DNA of 64,000 bases, taken from positions 5,251,001 to 5,315,000 of the forward strand of contig JAWNZC010000473.1 of the NCBI GenBank assembly GCA_035771165.1, read 5' to 3'. The DNA is from Paragorgia papillata (lineage: Eukaryota; Cnidaria; Anthozoa; Scleralcyonacea; Coralliidae). Each line of letters starts with the position of its first letter. Positions within the stretch are counted from its first letter, which is position 1. The notes beneath the pieces are model-generated. The model worked only from the letters and a program-made list of their open reading frames with translations, was not told the origin of the DNA and did no database searches. A program made the translations under genes and the position numbers. Positions 44,431 through 57,389 of this stretch are shown in pieces.

Positions 44431-46110
44431 AGTGTGTGTAATATTGTTGTTACTCTTGTTATTCTGTAGCTTGTTTTTTTGAGTAAATTTTTGTTGTGTG
44501 AAAATTTTGCTTCACTAACGGATATTTAATTTCACGACCTGATATGGTCTTGAATTCAAAATTCAAAACCCGGTACAGGTCTTGAATTCAAATCTTGAAT
44601 TCAAAATTCAAAACCCAGTACAGGTCTTGAATTTGAATTCAAGACCTGTACCGGGTTTTGAATTTTGAATTCAAGACCTGGTATTTTTGCATATTCAGCC
44701 CCGCTCTCCCTGTATATAATCAAAAGCCGCCACCAACTTTCAATGCGAGGTCTTGAGTCAAATACCAAAACCGATTGAGAGCAATAGAAAATGGGTGTGG
44801 TGGGTATATAATAAAGATTCTTCATCGTCGCTTGCTCGTCTGTGCAGGGCTCATGTTCGCTTGGAAAGTTCGTTTAAAAATACTGCAGGATACTGAAGGT
44901 GCATCGTTCGAGTGTAAACACAAAAATACTTGTGATAAGCGATCTTTAGGTTTTTTCAAAGACATAACACAACGAGTGTTGACTTGTGAAAAATATGTCT
45001 GAATCTGGAGAAGCTTCGTTGGGGTTTTTTCCGACGGTGACAGCATAGTGTGACGATCGTCTTTGGGATATGGAAAACAGATAAAGTTTTTTCAATAGCT
45101 TTAAAGCCTTTGTCGTAGTGGTATGTCTTGTATATTTTATATTTCTATATCATATATAGTTCAACAACTAATTCGAAATACAGTCTACAATGTATATTTA
45201 AAGTGTTTTCGGGATGTTGTTTAATAAGCAATCTTTATTTTTTTATTAGTCGTGAGTGGGCGGAATCCTAGGCTTTCCTGCAATTTGATTGGCTACGTGA
45301 GCGGGCAGCACACTAATCTTGACATGGGTTGCCTGTGTCTCGTGTCCAGACCTCTGCCGAATTATATATAGTCGACGAAATCGAGATTTTGAGAGTTTAT
45401 TTGTTGACCCATTTTATGACGTTTTGTGACGTAGGAAGTTTCTTCCTACAACTTACATCGCATACACCAGAAGGATTTGTTTGATGAATTTGAAGCATGG
45501 TTTGAAGTTGGTCAACACCACAACGGCGATGGATTTTCTGAACTGGCAATGCCACGAGTCAAATCACTTCAATGTCAATGTTCTTAGGATAATAGGATCT
45601 TATACAATTTTAGTGAGGAGAGATTATCTTGTCGGGGTAAGATATTAGTTTCTACAATGGACAACTATGTTTCCTACTTTCTTGGTAGGAGATTTCATGG
45701 TTGTTTTCTTTTATTTTTAGGTGTATATTGTCAATATTGGTGTAGGTTCATTGTGTTTGCACTGATCAGCATTCTGATCAGACATACGCTACTATCTGCG
45801 TGTGTGTATTTTTTACTTATACAAATTCTGCAAAATAATCTGATGGGCTCAATGGTACATTGCTGTATAATTTTGTTAAAGCTCTAGATTTGTCAAAACA
45901 TATTAAGCACTTGGGATTGCAATGACAGTAGAGCAAGAGGCATGATTATTTAATATTTGTATATTAATTATGTGTATATCCTGTCAAAACCCTTGCCACA
46001 TCATGTCAAGCGATAAGTTATAGTAACTTGTAGTAATGTGTAAATACTCTGTCTATGGTAATTAATATTAAATTTTTGGACTTTCCAACCACCCTCGCAG
46101 GCAACTCTGT
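44431..46110. other. Repeat-rich stretch without a gene
   Basis: At 44548-44685 a 24-bp block (cttgaattcaaaattcaaaa) is repeated directly and then inverted, forming a strong hairpin. At 45240-45380 there is a GC-richer block with no identity. A 76-residue ORF at 45657-45887 is hydrophobic, but its composition looks random. No gene is supported. Confidence 0.5.
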
Positions 46111-46114
46111 GGGC

Positions 46115-46345
46115 TATTTTGGGTGGAGTGGGCAAATGTGGGTGGAGTAGGCAAACTGATGTGCATTGGGCAAACTCGGGTGGAGCGGGCAACCTCGGGT
46201 GGAGTGGGCAACCTCGGCTGGAGTGGGCAAACTTGGGTGGAGTGGTCAAACTCATGTGCAGTGGGCAACCTGAGCTGGAGTGGGCAACCTTGGGTGGAGT
46301 GGGCAATCTTGGGTGGAGTGGGCAATCTTGGGTGGAGTGGGCAAG
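46115..46345. repeat. 19-bp minisatellite (ggtggagtgggcaatcttg)
   Basis: About 11-12 units with moderate divergence. Because 19 is not a multiple of three, the array opens overlapping ORFs in all frames (Gly/Trp/Val-rich on +, Pro-rich on -), which are artefacts. Confidence 0.92.
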
Positions 46346-46837
46346 GGGGGTGTCACATTGGCCACAGACTGCACAAATTTGCTTGTGGAGTAGGCTAAAG
46401 GTTTTTGTCCCATTTGAGGCAGCACATCACTTGCGATAGTAATTTCTAGTTTACGATATCTTGGATCGCGGTCCAAAAAGTTATTTTTTTACATTCTGTC
46501 ATTAAAATTGATTGATTTTCATAACTATTTTGCTTGCCACAGAAAAAATATATTCAACAGAGAGCTATGGGGATGCAAATGAGTTTTATTATCCAAATGG
46601 TTTTGACAACTTCATGGGTACACAGCGAATTGTAAAAGAAACGCTGGGAAAACTGTGACAAAGCAAAATTTACGAGCGATATTTATAAAGAAAACGGTAG
46701 GAAAAACATACATAAACTTGTGAACACAGTATTTTGAATCACTAAATGAAACTATATAGAAGTATATATAAAAAAATCATACCACGAGAAGATAGAAAAG
46801 CTGAAACCTTTTGACACTAAACTGTCTTTCTTCTGTT

Positions 46838-48072
<1,235 letters not shown>

Positions 48073-48344
48073 CTCAACAAAACCGCTGCAAGTCTTTACC
48101 TTTTGATCAAATATTTTCCACATGCCAACGTTATTGTCTCATGTCCTTGAAACTTGAAATTACAAATGGCTTACTACAAGCATTTTCGTCTTCAAACTCG
48201 AGAACCACACTTTCAATTTTCATGCAGTCAGCCAAATATTGAAAGCGACTTTCCAAGCGAACAGCCAAAAACGAGCAAGCAATGAAGAAGAACGACGAAG
48301 AATCTTTATCAACTAAACTTTAAAAACACTTGGACTCCCTTCGT
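48073..48344. other. Spacer between the LINE tail and the right arm
   Basis: AT-rich, no coding signal seen. Confidence 0.4.
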
Positions 48345-48538
48345 AACTAGATCTTCAAGTTTTGAATGTTTTTTTGTCACAAAAAAAGGTTCCAAGCTTC
48401 CCTGTCAGACTGCATGTCGGCAGTTTACTCTCGAACGATAAACTTTGGACTTTTGAATATCACGTGAACGTCATCTCGATTACGCAACTTAATTCAATTA
48501 TGTTAATTTATCTGATTATGTAACAAAAAAATAAATAA

Positions 48539-48680
48539 GTTATTTACCGTTTTGGTCGGTCCGTATACAAAAATATTTGCCCTCGGTCTCAAAAATGTCC
48601 CTCGGCCTGCGGCCTCGGGCCTTTTTTAAGACCTCGGGCAAATATTTTTCTATACGGACCTCCCAGCCGGTAAATAACAT
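48539..48680. repeat. Hairpin H2 (right-arm tip)
   Basis: A palindrome pairing tatttgccctcggtctcaaa with its inverse near 48625-48650, ending ccggtaaataac. It is an inverted relative of H1 and of H3. Confidence 0.85.
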
Positions 48681-48682
48681 AT

Positions 48683-48933
48683 ATATATATATATTTGAAT
48701 GTCATGGCTTGTTTATGATTTTTCTGTGAACAGTTTTCCTGGCTTTTTTCCACAAATTTGTTGTTTTCACACTTGTCATAAATAGAATAGATAATAAAAA
48801 AGAACGCGTTATATGTTGTCTTGGCTAATTAGTTCCACCTCAGAGCTTACGAGACAAAAGAAAATGTCGCTTCGCGCGACATTTTTCGCCAAGTGGAAAT
48901 CCAGCTTAAAGTAGTTCTGTCCTAATTCCTCTC
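48683..48933. other. Intergenic, no feature seen
   Basis: It begins with a (TA)n run and continues AT-rich. No gene is recognised. Confidence 0.4.
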
Positions 48934-49493
48934 AAGATCTTCGTTAAGGTTTGCAGGGTCATTTCGGTAAAGCCCTCTCAGGCTCTCGATTCGTCTCTCA
49001 AGGGCTTCACTCGGGGCGACTCAAGTAAAAAGCGTTTTATTTTGTTCAAAATCTTTTTTTGCAGTTTAATTCCTAGATAAATTTCCAGCAAAACAGTGTA
49101 AGCGTATTTTGATATATCGAGCTTTGCTGATTTTATTGACGACCAAACTTGAAAATGCTGTTTTTCGGCCAACATTCGGGTAAAATAAGTCAAAAAATCG
49201 AAACCAGGCAATAAATAAAAAAAAACGCTGACACCGTTTTGCTGAAAATTTATCTCGTTTCTTATAAATGAAACGCTTTGTTCTTAAGTCGCCCCGAGTG
49301 AAGCCCTCTCTGGTTTTACTTGAAAAATTCGCAACTATTATTGGCTCGCATTTATTGCAAAATCAAATACAATATTGTATTCTACAAATTAATAGCATTC
49401 TAACGATATCTATTTTAGTTTTGTAGGATAAATTCTGACGAATTGAGAGCGCTTTACCGAAATGAGATCTGCAAACCTTAACGAAGACCTTAA
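48934..49493. mobile_element. ~560-bp inverted-repeat element
   Basis: aagatcttcgttaaggtttg at the left is mirrored by gcaaaccttaacgaagacct at the right. Inside, gggcttcactcggggcgact (49003-49022) is mirrored at 49287-49309, and tcatttcggtaaagc is mirrored at 49455-49468. The target duplication is not determined. The ORF at 48978-49211 is inside the arm and not convincing. Confidence 0.7.
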
Positions 49494-49565
49494 GTTATTT
49501 TTAAATCTCACGAGATAATCCTCGCACGTAAAACTCGCGACTTGTCGAGCTGTCAAGTGGGTCCG

Positions 49566-49740
49566 AAATGATGTATTGTAAACTCGTAAAATAAAAGAGA
49601 AAGTAAACCATAAGGCTCAGGTATTTAGATCCTGGGACTGACTTATCATCCTTGGTGTATTATGTTGGTGAATATAGTGGTGGAAAATAGTTAATAATTT
49701 GAGGTTTAAGGTGTTAGGGTAATAATTATAATTTAGTATA
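49566..49740. repeat. Single end of the 19451-23093 MULE family
   Basis: gtaaaataaaagagaaagta, ccataaggctcaggtattta and ccttggtgtattatgttggt closely match the left arm at 19455-19600. No partner end lies nearby, so it is a truncated or solo terminus. Confidence 0.8.
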
Positions 49741-50048
49741 TTAGTTTGTGAAAACGTACATCAAGGCTAAATATAAAAATATGCATTAAGTGTGAGGTCA
49801 AAGTCTGTTAAGGCCTGCGGGTTACCAATATAATACTCAAAATGTCGGAAGAAACTATAGCTTCCACTATAGTTGCCTGACACCGGACCTGACACCGGGC
49901 GTTTTCTCGGTAACCCCGACTGGCCAGTCCGCCCCTGTTCTACAAGATGCACCTCATTCCCATAAGATTTTTGCCGCCATTTTGTTTTCACGAGACGAAT
50001 GTGTAGACTTCCGCGCAAACGCAACGATATAGGTGTTTCTAAAATAAC
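49741..50048. other. Intergenic, no gene recognised
   Basis: A GC-richer patch at 49860-49990 gives an 85-residue ORF on the minus strand, without a recognised domain. It may be host or repeat sequence. Confidence 0.35.
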
Positions 50049-50443
50049 TTAAAGTGCCTATGAAACGAAAATTAAGTCTGTCTTATTTGAAAGAACACTT
50101 AAAATGATAGAGTAACATCTTTTGTACGTTTTCGTTTCCTTGCTTCGTTGTTGAGATATTTCAGTTTGTTTGATATGCAAACTTTACGCCACACTTTGCA
50201 TAATAAGTGTTCTACAGCTTTGTTATTATCGAACAAAAGCACTTGGCGAATTAGGAACCATGTGCGAGTGTTTCTCCTATGTGTGACGTAAAGTTATCTT
50301 ATAAGTTAAATTTACATATCAGACAAACTGAAATATCTCAACAACGGGGGAAGGAAACAAAAAACTGCAAAAGATGTTACTTTGTCATTTTAATTGTTCT
50401 CTTAAATAAGACAAACCTAATTTTCGTTTCATAAGCACTTTAA
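50049..50443. mobile_element. 387-bp MITE with TTAA target duplication
   Basis: Element 50053-50439, with termini agtgcctatgaaacgaaaat and the inverted attttcgtttcataagcact, is flanked by ttaa on both sides. The inverted repeats extend at least 110 bp (gatatttcagtttgt mirrored at 50325-50340). TTAA duplications are typical of the piggyBac and Kolobok superfamilies; the AG start favours Kolobok. There is no coding capacity. Confidence 0.8.
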
Positions 50444-51149
50444 GGGGAAGTAGAACTAGACCATTACTAGACATTCCCTCTCTTACCTTTGTGTTCTCTT
50501 GGTGAGTTCTGATTGGATAATTTGCACCATGTGACACCCTGTCATGGCGTGGCAACGCTTAGGCATGCTTTATTACTCGTGCAGTAAATTTAATAACACA
50601 TGGATAATAAAGCACGGTTGCCGCGCGAATTTTTGAAATTGTGAAGCTATACCGAGGAACACAAAAGATTGAACAGCTCGAAATATTACAATTTCTTAAA
50701 GTAAACTAGTAGTTTAGTTATTTCTATAGGAGAGTCGTTCTTAAAGTGCCTCTATGGCCTGTGGGATCTTTACATATTTAAATAACTTAGGTTAAAAGGA
50801 AATGTTACCAGAAATTTTTTCTCAAAAATATTAAATCCCCGCCCAGTAAGAGCGCTCCAAAGTTGGCATCTCTGTAACTGTGACCGTGCCTGTTAGGGAC
50901 CTGGTGCGAATTTACTGTGTGACGTCACGGTCGGAACGGAATTTGCCTTCGAGGTTTTGCCCTGCATGTTTATAACTAAACAAATTTCTTTTCCCTTCCC
51001 AGCTTCTCCCAACAACCATAATGTTGAATCTGCCAAACAAGTGCCATTTTGTGCTTTTGTTGGCTTGACCACAACTGACTGTAGGGTCAAGGGAAGGGGA
51101 ACACATCATATTGTAATGGTAGACTACTTATACTACCACTGGTAGTATA
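50444..51149. other. Intergenic, no gene recognised
   Basis: A second ttaaagtgcctctatggcct start at 50740 may be a truncated tip of the same MITE superfamily. The overlapping short ORFs at 50893-51145 have no domain. Confidence 0.4.
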
Positions 51150-51469
51150 ATGCACAAATCAGTGTTAAGCCCGAGGGGGGGGGGGGGGGGGGGGGGGGAG
51201 GCCGGGCAAAAGGTGGGGGATTTGAATTTTTTTAAATGAAGTGTTCAAAAGCGCGACCCTGGGGCCGAGAATTATGATCAAATTTAGGCAAATTGCCCAT
51301 CTCTGCCTAGGAACATTTGAAAATTTCCTTTCGAATATTTAAATGCCCCCACGCTGGGGTCACGATTCAAGAGCAAATGCCGTAGGATGGGGATACAGAC
51401 ATTTACCAAATCCCCCACCTTTGCCTGGCCTCCCCCCCCCCTTCTCAGGCTTAACACTGATTTGTGCAT
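51150..51469. mobile_element. 320-bp MITE with G-run and C-run in opposite arms
   Basis: atgcacaaatcagtgttaag at the left is mirrored by cttaacactgatttgtgcat at the right. A run of about 25 G at 51175-51199 opposes a shorter C run at 51432-51441, followed by mirrored ggtgggggatttg blocks. Confidence 0.8.
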
Positions 51470-52024
51470 AAGGGTCAAGGTGGGTCAATACAGTTTTGAA
51501 ATATGGCCTGCTGATTTTCTATTAAATTATTTCTATACAATTCAAACATGCTTCTTTAATCATTTTTATACTACTGATGTAGTGCATGTACAAGTCTAAT
51601 AATTGTAAATAATATAAAATTTATATATTTCTTCTTATAAAATTATTAAATGTGCCCATTTTCTTCTTTTTAACTGGCCTTGCTAACTGTCTAGACACAA
51701 AAAAATGAAGAACTTGTGTAAGCTTTTTAGTGTATAACAAACGCTTATTTTTTACTTTGGCAAGTTTATTTAAATTCTTGGGTTTTTCAATATTACTTGA
51801 CTATCTAGCAACTGCCATGTTGCCAAGTAGTGTTTCGCGCTCTCTTTAGTCCACCCTGCATGCCGTCTTCCCGTGTATGCAAAATCTAGCTTTGTCATCG
51901 CTGTTATTTCCTCACAATCTGCTTTAAGTTTAAAAACAACGTATATCGCTACTAGATAATGTTTTCCAATTTCACTTATCAAGTTCGCTGGCATGTGGGC
52001 AGCGTATGACAACGGTCAGGCAAA
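51470..52024. other. Intergenic with an unassigned minus-strand ORF
   Basis: The ORF 51770-52012 (-, 80 residues) has balanced composition (KHYLVAIYVVFKLK, AGWTKESAKHYLATW) and could be a real exon or a transposon protein fragment, but I do not recognise it. The rest is AT-rich. Confidence 0.3.
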
Positions 52025-52282
52025 AAAGTGTTCTTCAATAGGTACCTATAATAACAATAATACGGGGTAACATAAATGAAATATAAAGTAAAAACAAGAT
52101 AACAAGATATGGTTATATATATAGAAATATATAGACGTTATATATAATAGACGTTTGGTGGTCGTTTGTCAAGCTCAATTACTCAGAAAAGATTTTAGCG
52201 TTTGCATGAGAATAAGATGTAGTTAAAGTGATATGATAAGTTGTACGTATACATGTGCATGTGGTACGTTTGCGAACTTGGT
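52025..52282. repeat. ~255-bp direct repeat, copy 1 (copy 2 at 63738-64000)
   Basis: From aaagtgttcttcaataggta through caagataacaagatatggtt to acgtttgcgaacttggtgta, both copies match with few differences (mostly in the TA run). The second copy reaches the window edge, so the full length is unknown. Confidence 0.9.
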
Positions 52283-52767
52283 GTAATGTAACAAACGTTT
52301 GGTGGACGTTCGTCAAGCTCAATCAGCCCGGGGGCCGTCTTCGTGATAAATTAATTTATGTTTTCCCCAGTTAATCTTACCTTTAGGTAAGTAGAATTTG
52401 GTGTTGTTTCTAGTATGGTATCGGTGGAAATTGAATTCAAAATACTATTATTAATTAACGGATGCATGATAACTACTTTGTATCAAATTACGAACTTAGA
52501 GTTCCCGAAGAGGAACTCTTCTAGGGGGGTCCGGGGCCATGCCCCCCCTGGAAATTTTTGAAATTTAGAGTCTCGAAAATGCCCTTTCCTGCATCCTGAG
52601 GGGTGATTTTTAAGATCACTGAAGGTCATAAAAACTAGTTAAAATACAACACATTTCTGACATTTTTAAATACAATTAATATGGAAAATTTTGTCAGGAA
52701 CTACAAAAAGATTTTTCGTCACCACATAATCTTATCAAAATAAAAAAATATTTAACTAATATATATA
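52283..52767. other. Intergenic; repeat fragment at 52515-52610
   Basis: The fragment cttctaggggggtccggggc with a ccctggaaatttttgaaatt block belongs to the family seen at 10.85, 17.2 and 62.6 kb. An acgtttggtggacgttcgtc segment at 52303 repeats part of the preceding direct repeat. Confidence 0.5.
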
Positions 52768-52913
52768 TGTTATTTACCAAACTGGAGGTCCGTACTGGAA
52801 AAATATTGCCCGAGGTCTTAACTGTACGGAACGAGGCCGCAGGCCGAGTTCCGTGCAGTCCAGACCGAGGGCAATATTTTTCCAGTACGGACCGACACAG
52901 TTTGGTAAATAAC
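52768..52913. repeat. Hairpin H3 (solitary)
   Basis: A palindrome pairing gaggtccgtactggaaaaat with its inverse, with ends gttatttaccaaactg and cagtttggtaaataac. It is followed by aacttatttatttttccc, as H2 is on its inner side. It lies 42 bp from a Crypton-type coding fragment. Confidence 0.88.
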
Positions 52914-52955
52914 TTATTTATTTTTCCCACATTAAAACAAAAAAATTGTTACAAG

Positions 52956-53255
52956 TCAACTTTTCTCTGAAAGACTTCTCTGAAAAGCTGTGAGAGACGA
53001 AGGCTCGTAAACGTCGTCATTTTTCTTGCGAGCGTTAACGAAAAATTTGGCGAGGAGGATGTTTAATTCCTTGGCAGGTATGGTTTGAATTTCTCGTACT
53101 TCATTTATAGACAAAAAGTACCTGGTAAGGACATTTATATCGTATTCCGTTTTCTTCTTCGTGTTTTCCGGTCGTTGACTCTCAATATAATTTTGGATGT
53201 CAATATCGCTGCCATTGTAACACCCGTTTTCGTTCGCGTATATACATATACGCAC
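52956..53255 (-). pseudogene. Crypton-type recombinase N-terminal fragment
   Basis: A 99-residue frame with QRPENTKKKTEYDINVLTRY, EVREIQTIPAKELNILLAKF and NARKKNDDVYEPSSLTAFQR. This order (N-T-x-K-K-T...IPxxELxxLLxxF...VRKKxxxxYEPxSLxxFxxS) is the N-terminal DNA-binding region of Crypton-derived (DUF3504) recombinases. It stops before the catalytic domain and ends in SEKS. It runs toward hairpin H3 and is bordered upstream by the 187-bp satellite. Confidence 0.75.
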
Positions 53256-55010
53256 TCCGTGATATGCAGTTCATGCTCTATATATAACACCTTTAGCCGA
53301 AAATACCCCATTTTTGGAAAAGATGGAAGGAATCAGTCAAATTGTCTGAAATTTTCAGATTAGTCTACTTTTACGAAGATAAAACTTTAGTTAAAATATC
53401 AAGAGAAACTATGAATTCAAACAATGTGAACCAACACATCGCTCCATATATGCGGCTTATACTCTCTATATATAACACCTTTAGCAGAAAATACCCCATT
53501 TTTGGAAAAGATGGAAGAAATCTGTCAAATGGCCTGAAATTTTGAAATTAATTTACTTTTACTAAGTTAGAACTATGGTTAAAATGTAAAGAGAAACCAT
53601 GAAGCCAAACAATGTGAACCAACACATCACCACATATATGCGGTTTTTACTCTCTCTATATATAACACCTTTAGCCGAAAATACCACATTTTTGGAAAAG
53701 ATAGAAGGAATGAGTCAAATTGTCTGAAATTTTCAGATAAGTCTACCTTTACCAAGATAAAACTTTAGTTAAAATATCAAGAAAAATTATGAAATCAAAC
53801 AATGTGAACTGAGAGACATTATTCAAGGGAGACTATTTAGTCTCCCCTGCGTGGAAAGGGAGACTAATTAGTCTCCCTTCAGATTTTAGACTTACCGTTT
53901 ACATGGTACAAATTTGGAACACAATTACCAAGTGCCAAGTTAAAAGTATGGTTAAAGTATCATAAAAAATTATAAACTGATAAAGTCAGACAATGTAAAA
54001 CAACATATACGGACTCCGTGATATGCAGTTTATACTCTATATATAACACCTTTAGGCGAAAATATCCCATTTTTGGAAAAGATGGAAAGAATCAGTCAAA
54101 TTGTCTGAAATTTTCAGATTAGCCTACTTTTACCAAGATAAAACTTTAGTTAAAATATCAAGAAAAATTATAAAATCAAACAATGTGAACTGAGAGACAT
54201 TATTCAAGGGAGACTATATTTAGTCTCCCCTGCGTGGAAAGGGAGACTAATTAGTCTCCCTTCAGATTTTAGACTTCATGTCGTTTACATGGTACAAATT
54301 TGAACACAATTACCAAGTGCCAAGTTAAAAGTATGGTTAAAGTATCATAAAAAATTATAAACTGATAAAGTCAGACAATTAATGTGAACCAACTTATGCG
54401 CACTCCGTGATATGCAGTTTATACTCTATATATAACACGTTTATTAGCCGAAAATACCCCATTTTTTGAAATGATGGAAGAAATCTGTCAAATGGTCTGA
54501 AATATTGAAATGAATTTACTTTTACCAAGTTAGAACTATGGTTAACATATCAAGAGAGACCATGAAGTCGAAGAATGTGAACCAACACATATATAAAACC
54601 TTTAGGCCTAAAAAACACTTTTAGGAAATATTGAATAAATTAGTCAAATTTCCCGAAATTTTGAAAAGAGTCCACTTTTACCAAGTTACTGACTATGGGC
54701 AAAATATCGAGAGAAACCAAGAAGTCAAACAATGTGAACCAACACAACACCGTCGTATGCAGTTTAATTATACTCTCTATTTAACGTCTTTAGGTCGAAA
54801 ATATTTCATTTTTGAAAAGAAGGAAGAAAAGTGTCAAATTTTCTGAAATTTTGATGTGCAAGTACTTTTACCAAGTTAAAACTTTAGTTAAAATATCAAG
54901 AAAAATTATGAAGTCAGACAATGTTGACCGCATGCACCTCAGTTATATGTAGTTTATACTCGCTATACAAGACATTTAGGTCAATATGTACCTATTCGAA
55001 ATCGAAGGCG
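53250..55010. repeat. Satellite array, ~187-bp unit, with variant units
   Basis: The phrase ctctatatataacacctttag recurs at about 53277, 53464, 53654, 54035, 54424, 54595, 54775 and 54957, so steps are about 165-190 bp or double that. Each unit also holds an aaaataccccatttttggaa block, a gtctgaaattttcaga block and caatgtgaacc. Two variant units (about 53812-53999 and 54192-54390) carry gggagactatttagtctccc and gggagactaattagtctccc palindromes. Divergence rises to the right. Confidence 0.9.
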
Positions 55011-55208
55011 TTTTCTTGTTGAAAATGATACAACAGTGTTGGCATGACCACATGATAATTATTATCGTCGCCATTATCATCATCATCATCATCATCATCA
55101 TTATCGTCATCATCCCATCCTGAATGTAACCGTCATTGTCATCGTCGTCACTATCATCTTACTTATGATAATATCATCCTATTCTTCATTATCATTATCA
55201 TATTACTA

Positions 55209-55245
<37 letters not shown>

Positions 55246-56106
55246 GATTATGTTTGTTGTTATTGATAGATATATACATTTAATATATTTAGATAATGCA
55301 CTATAAAAATCTGTATGCATGTATATTGTATACACAAGATTATATTAGCAAGAAAGACTATATTATATAGACTATATAATATTATATTATATGACTATAT
55401 AATATTATATTCTTTTAATGAAGGTTATTTAAAAATATATTTGCCACTGATCGTTCTCAGAAAATTGTATTTAAGTGCTTGGTTATTTAACTTTATACGG
55501 TTGTTGCTATATATAAATTATAAATGGTATATATTTTTAGAATTCTCAGTAAAGTATGACACCCAGACAGTCATCCTGAATAAATATTCGGTGCAGGTCT
55601 GAGACAGCATGACTGCTTCTTAAAAGACTTTTAATACGCGTCAAACCCGACCGTTTCAGACCTTCAGAGAATGTTGATTATCATTGCGCGCGTATTCCGT
55701 AGTGAAGTAAAGCACTTGATTTATAAGCTTGTCTAATATATTATATTTTCAGAGTATGAGAGTTCACGCTCAGACTACATGCACTAGCTATCAAGCTATG
55801 CTCAGACTTAGATATCTTGACTTATTATGCATTTATCCTCTCTTGCTATATTAAACATGCAGTAACTTAAAGAAATCGATTATTGAGTGGCAAGTTGTTT
55901 CAATTTGTATCACCCTTATTGAACTCATATACTTCAACTCATCAAGTCTTGATCAAGACATCAACTTTTATATAAATTTCAAAAGCAAAGCCAAAGATTT
56001 TGTGCTCTTTACCGATCTTATATTATAGCCGATGAGATTGAGAAGTGTCAATATAATCGAAAGGTCGTATTACACTTGCTATGAAGAACATATAAGGCGA
56101 TATATG
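55011..56106. other. Simple repeats and AT-rich sequence, no gene
   Basis: It contains (CAT)n at about 55075-55105 and (TTA)n at about 55205-55243, then AT-rich sequence. No gene is recognised. Confidence 0.5.
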
Positions 56107-57389
56107 CCATATATGGCATGGGCCCTCTCGTGTATTTGGGTCCTTCAGTGGTCGCAAGCACTGATCAGTGACTGATCCAACCTCGTACCCAGGGCCCTCT
56201 CTGCTTTCAAAATGGCGCGAGGAGAAGACCCTGGCAAAGGCTGGTCACGTGACACCAATAATTTTGGAATATTTTGATGAGTGACTCACACTGTACCGGG
56301 GGGCGCGGTACAGTCACTCATAAACAGAGTATAGTTGGCTTGCGTATGTAAACCTATTCAGCGAACTATTTAGGCACTCAAGAATAACCAAACCGTACAA
56401 ATAAGACATTCTCTTAACAAGTTTATCAAATCAGTTAATGACCGTGTTTAGTAAGAAGCGTCTACACTACAACATATTTAAGTGTTTATTAATATTTCGG
56501 TTTCTGGACTTTCCGAATCTAATTTAAAAAGTTTAGAAATATACAAAGTCAAAGTCTTCAGTGCTGATCTATATAAATGTTCGTCGATCGAAGAATTGTT
56601 GTTGATCGAATATTTGTATAAAAGTACAACCTCAAAGTCAACGAGGAGTCGAGGACAGCAGATTCGATTCGAACATGCCGTTAGAGTATAAATCGACAGA
56701 TACAACAATGAAATTTCCACAAATCCAAAACGTGTGGACAAGAAACATAAATGTGCTATACTGGACGGTAAATATACTTCCAACAATCAACAGCATTCGA
56801 ATATTTTTAGTGTATGTATCAGTACCTGTAACCGCAGAGCGGGTTTCTGTTTATCAGTTTATGATCGTTCGTCGCCTTCGGCTTCATTTCTGGCGATTGA
56901 CGGCAACAGATATGAATTGTCCAGCAAATGTCGTAAATTTTGAAATATATCTTATTTACCGCTCGAATTTAACGTTACCGAACTTGCAACAACCTTGACG
57001 TTTATAAGAACCGAATCAACCGCTCCCCCCAGGACGGGCGAAGCTCAAATTATCCACGTGACCAAATACTCCAAGAATCTTGGAGTATTTTGGAATCACG
57101 TGACCAGCCTTTGCCAGGGTCTTCTCCTCGCGCCATTTTGAAAGCAGAGAGGGCCCTGGGTACGAGGTTGTGACTGATCTCTAGTCGCGAGGCCGACATT
57201 TCACGAGGACGCTTACATCAAAGGTGCCGACACTGAGTCGGACTTCTGTGGCTCAGGCGAGCAATTTTCAACATCAAACCGGAAGTTCTATTGTTTCAGA
57301 GCGAGCAGGGGTTGGCAGTGCCACTTGCACGAGAGGACCGCACGAGAAGACCCCTATACACGAGAGCACCCCTACCATATATGGTTCGA
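56107..57389. mobile_element. Inverted-repeat element hosting MULE copy 2
   Basis: The left end ccatatatggcatgggccct, with ctctcgtgta, is mirrored at about 57345-57388 (tacacgagagcacccctacc). Inside it lies MULE copy 2. The segment 57173-57303 is the intact version of the repeat split by MULE B at 8262-9863. P-type tip motifs (cagtg, gtcgcaag, cactgatc) occur at 56151-56167, as they do at 8161-8181. Confidence 0.6.
56178..57170. mobile_element. Non-autonomous MULE-type element, copy 2
   Basis: A 993-bp close relative of 1291-2312, with the same caacctcgtacccagggccc termini. It is flanked by an exact 9-bp duplication, tgactgatc (56169-56177 and 57171-57179). Differences from copy 1 are a few small deletions (for example at about 56483) and point changes. 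No transposase. Confidence 0.92.

Noticed and set aside
46119..46439. Overlapping long ORFs on both strands in 46.1-46.4 kb
   Set aside because: They come from a 19-bp minisatellite that opens all frames; the peptides are periodic artefacts.
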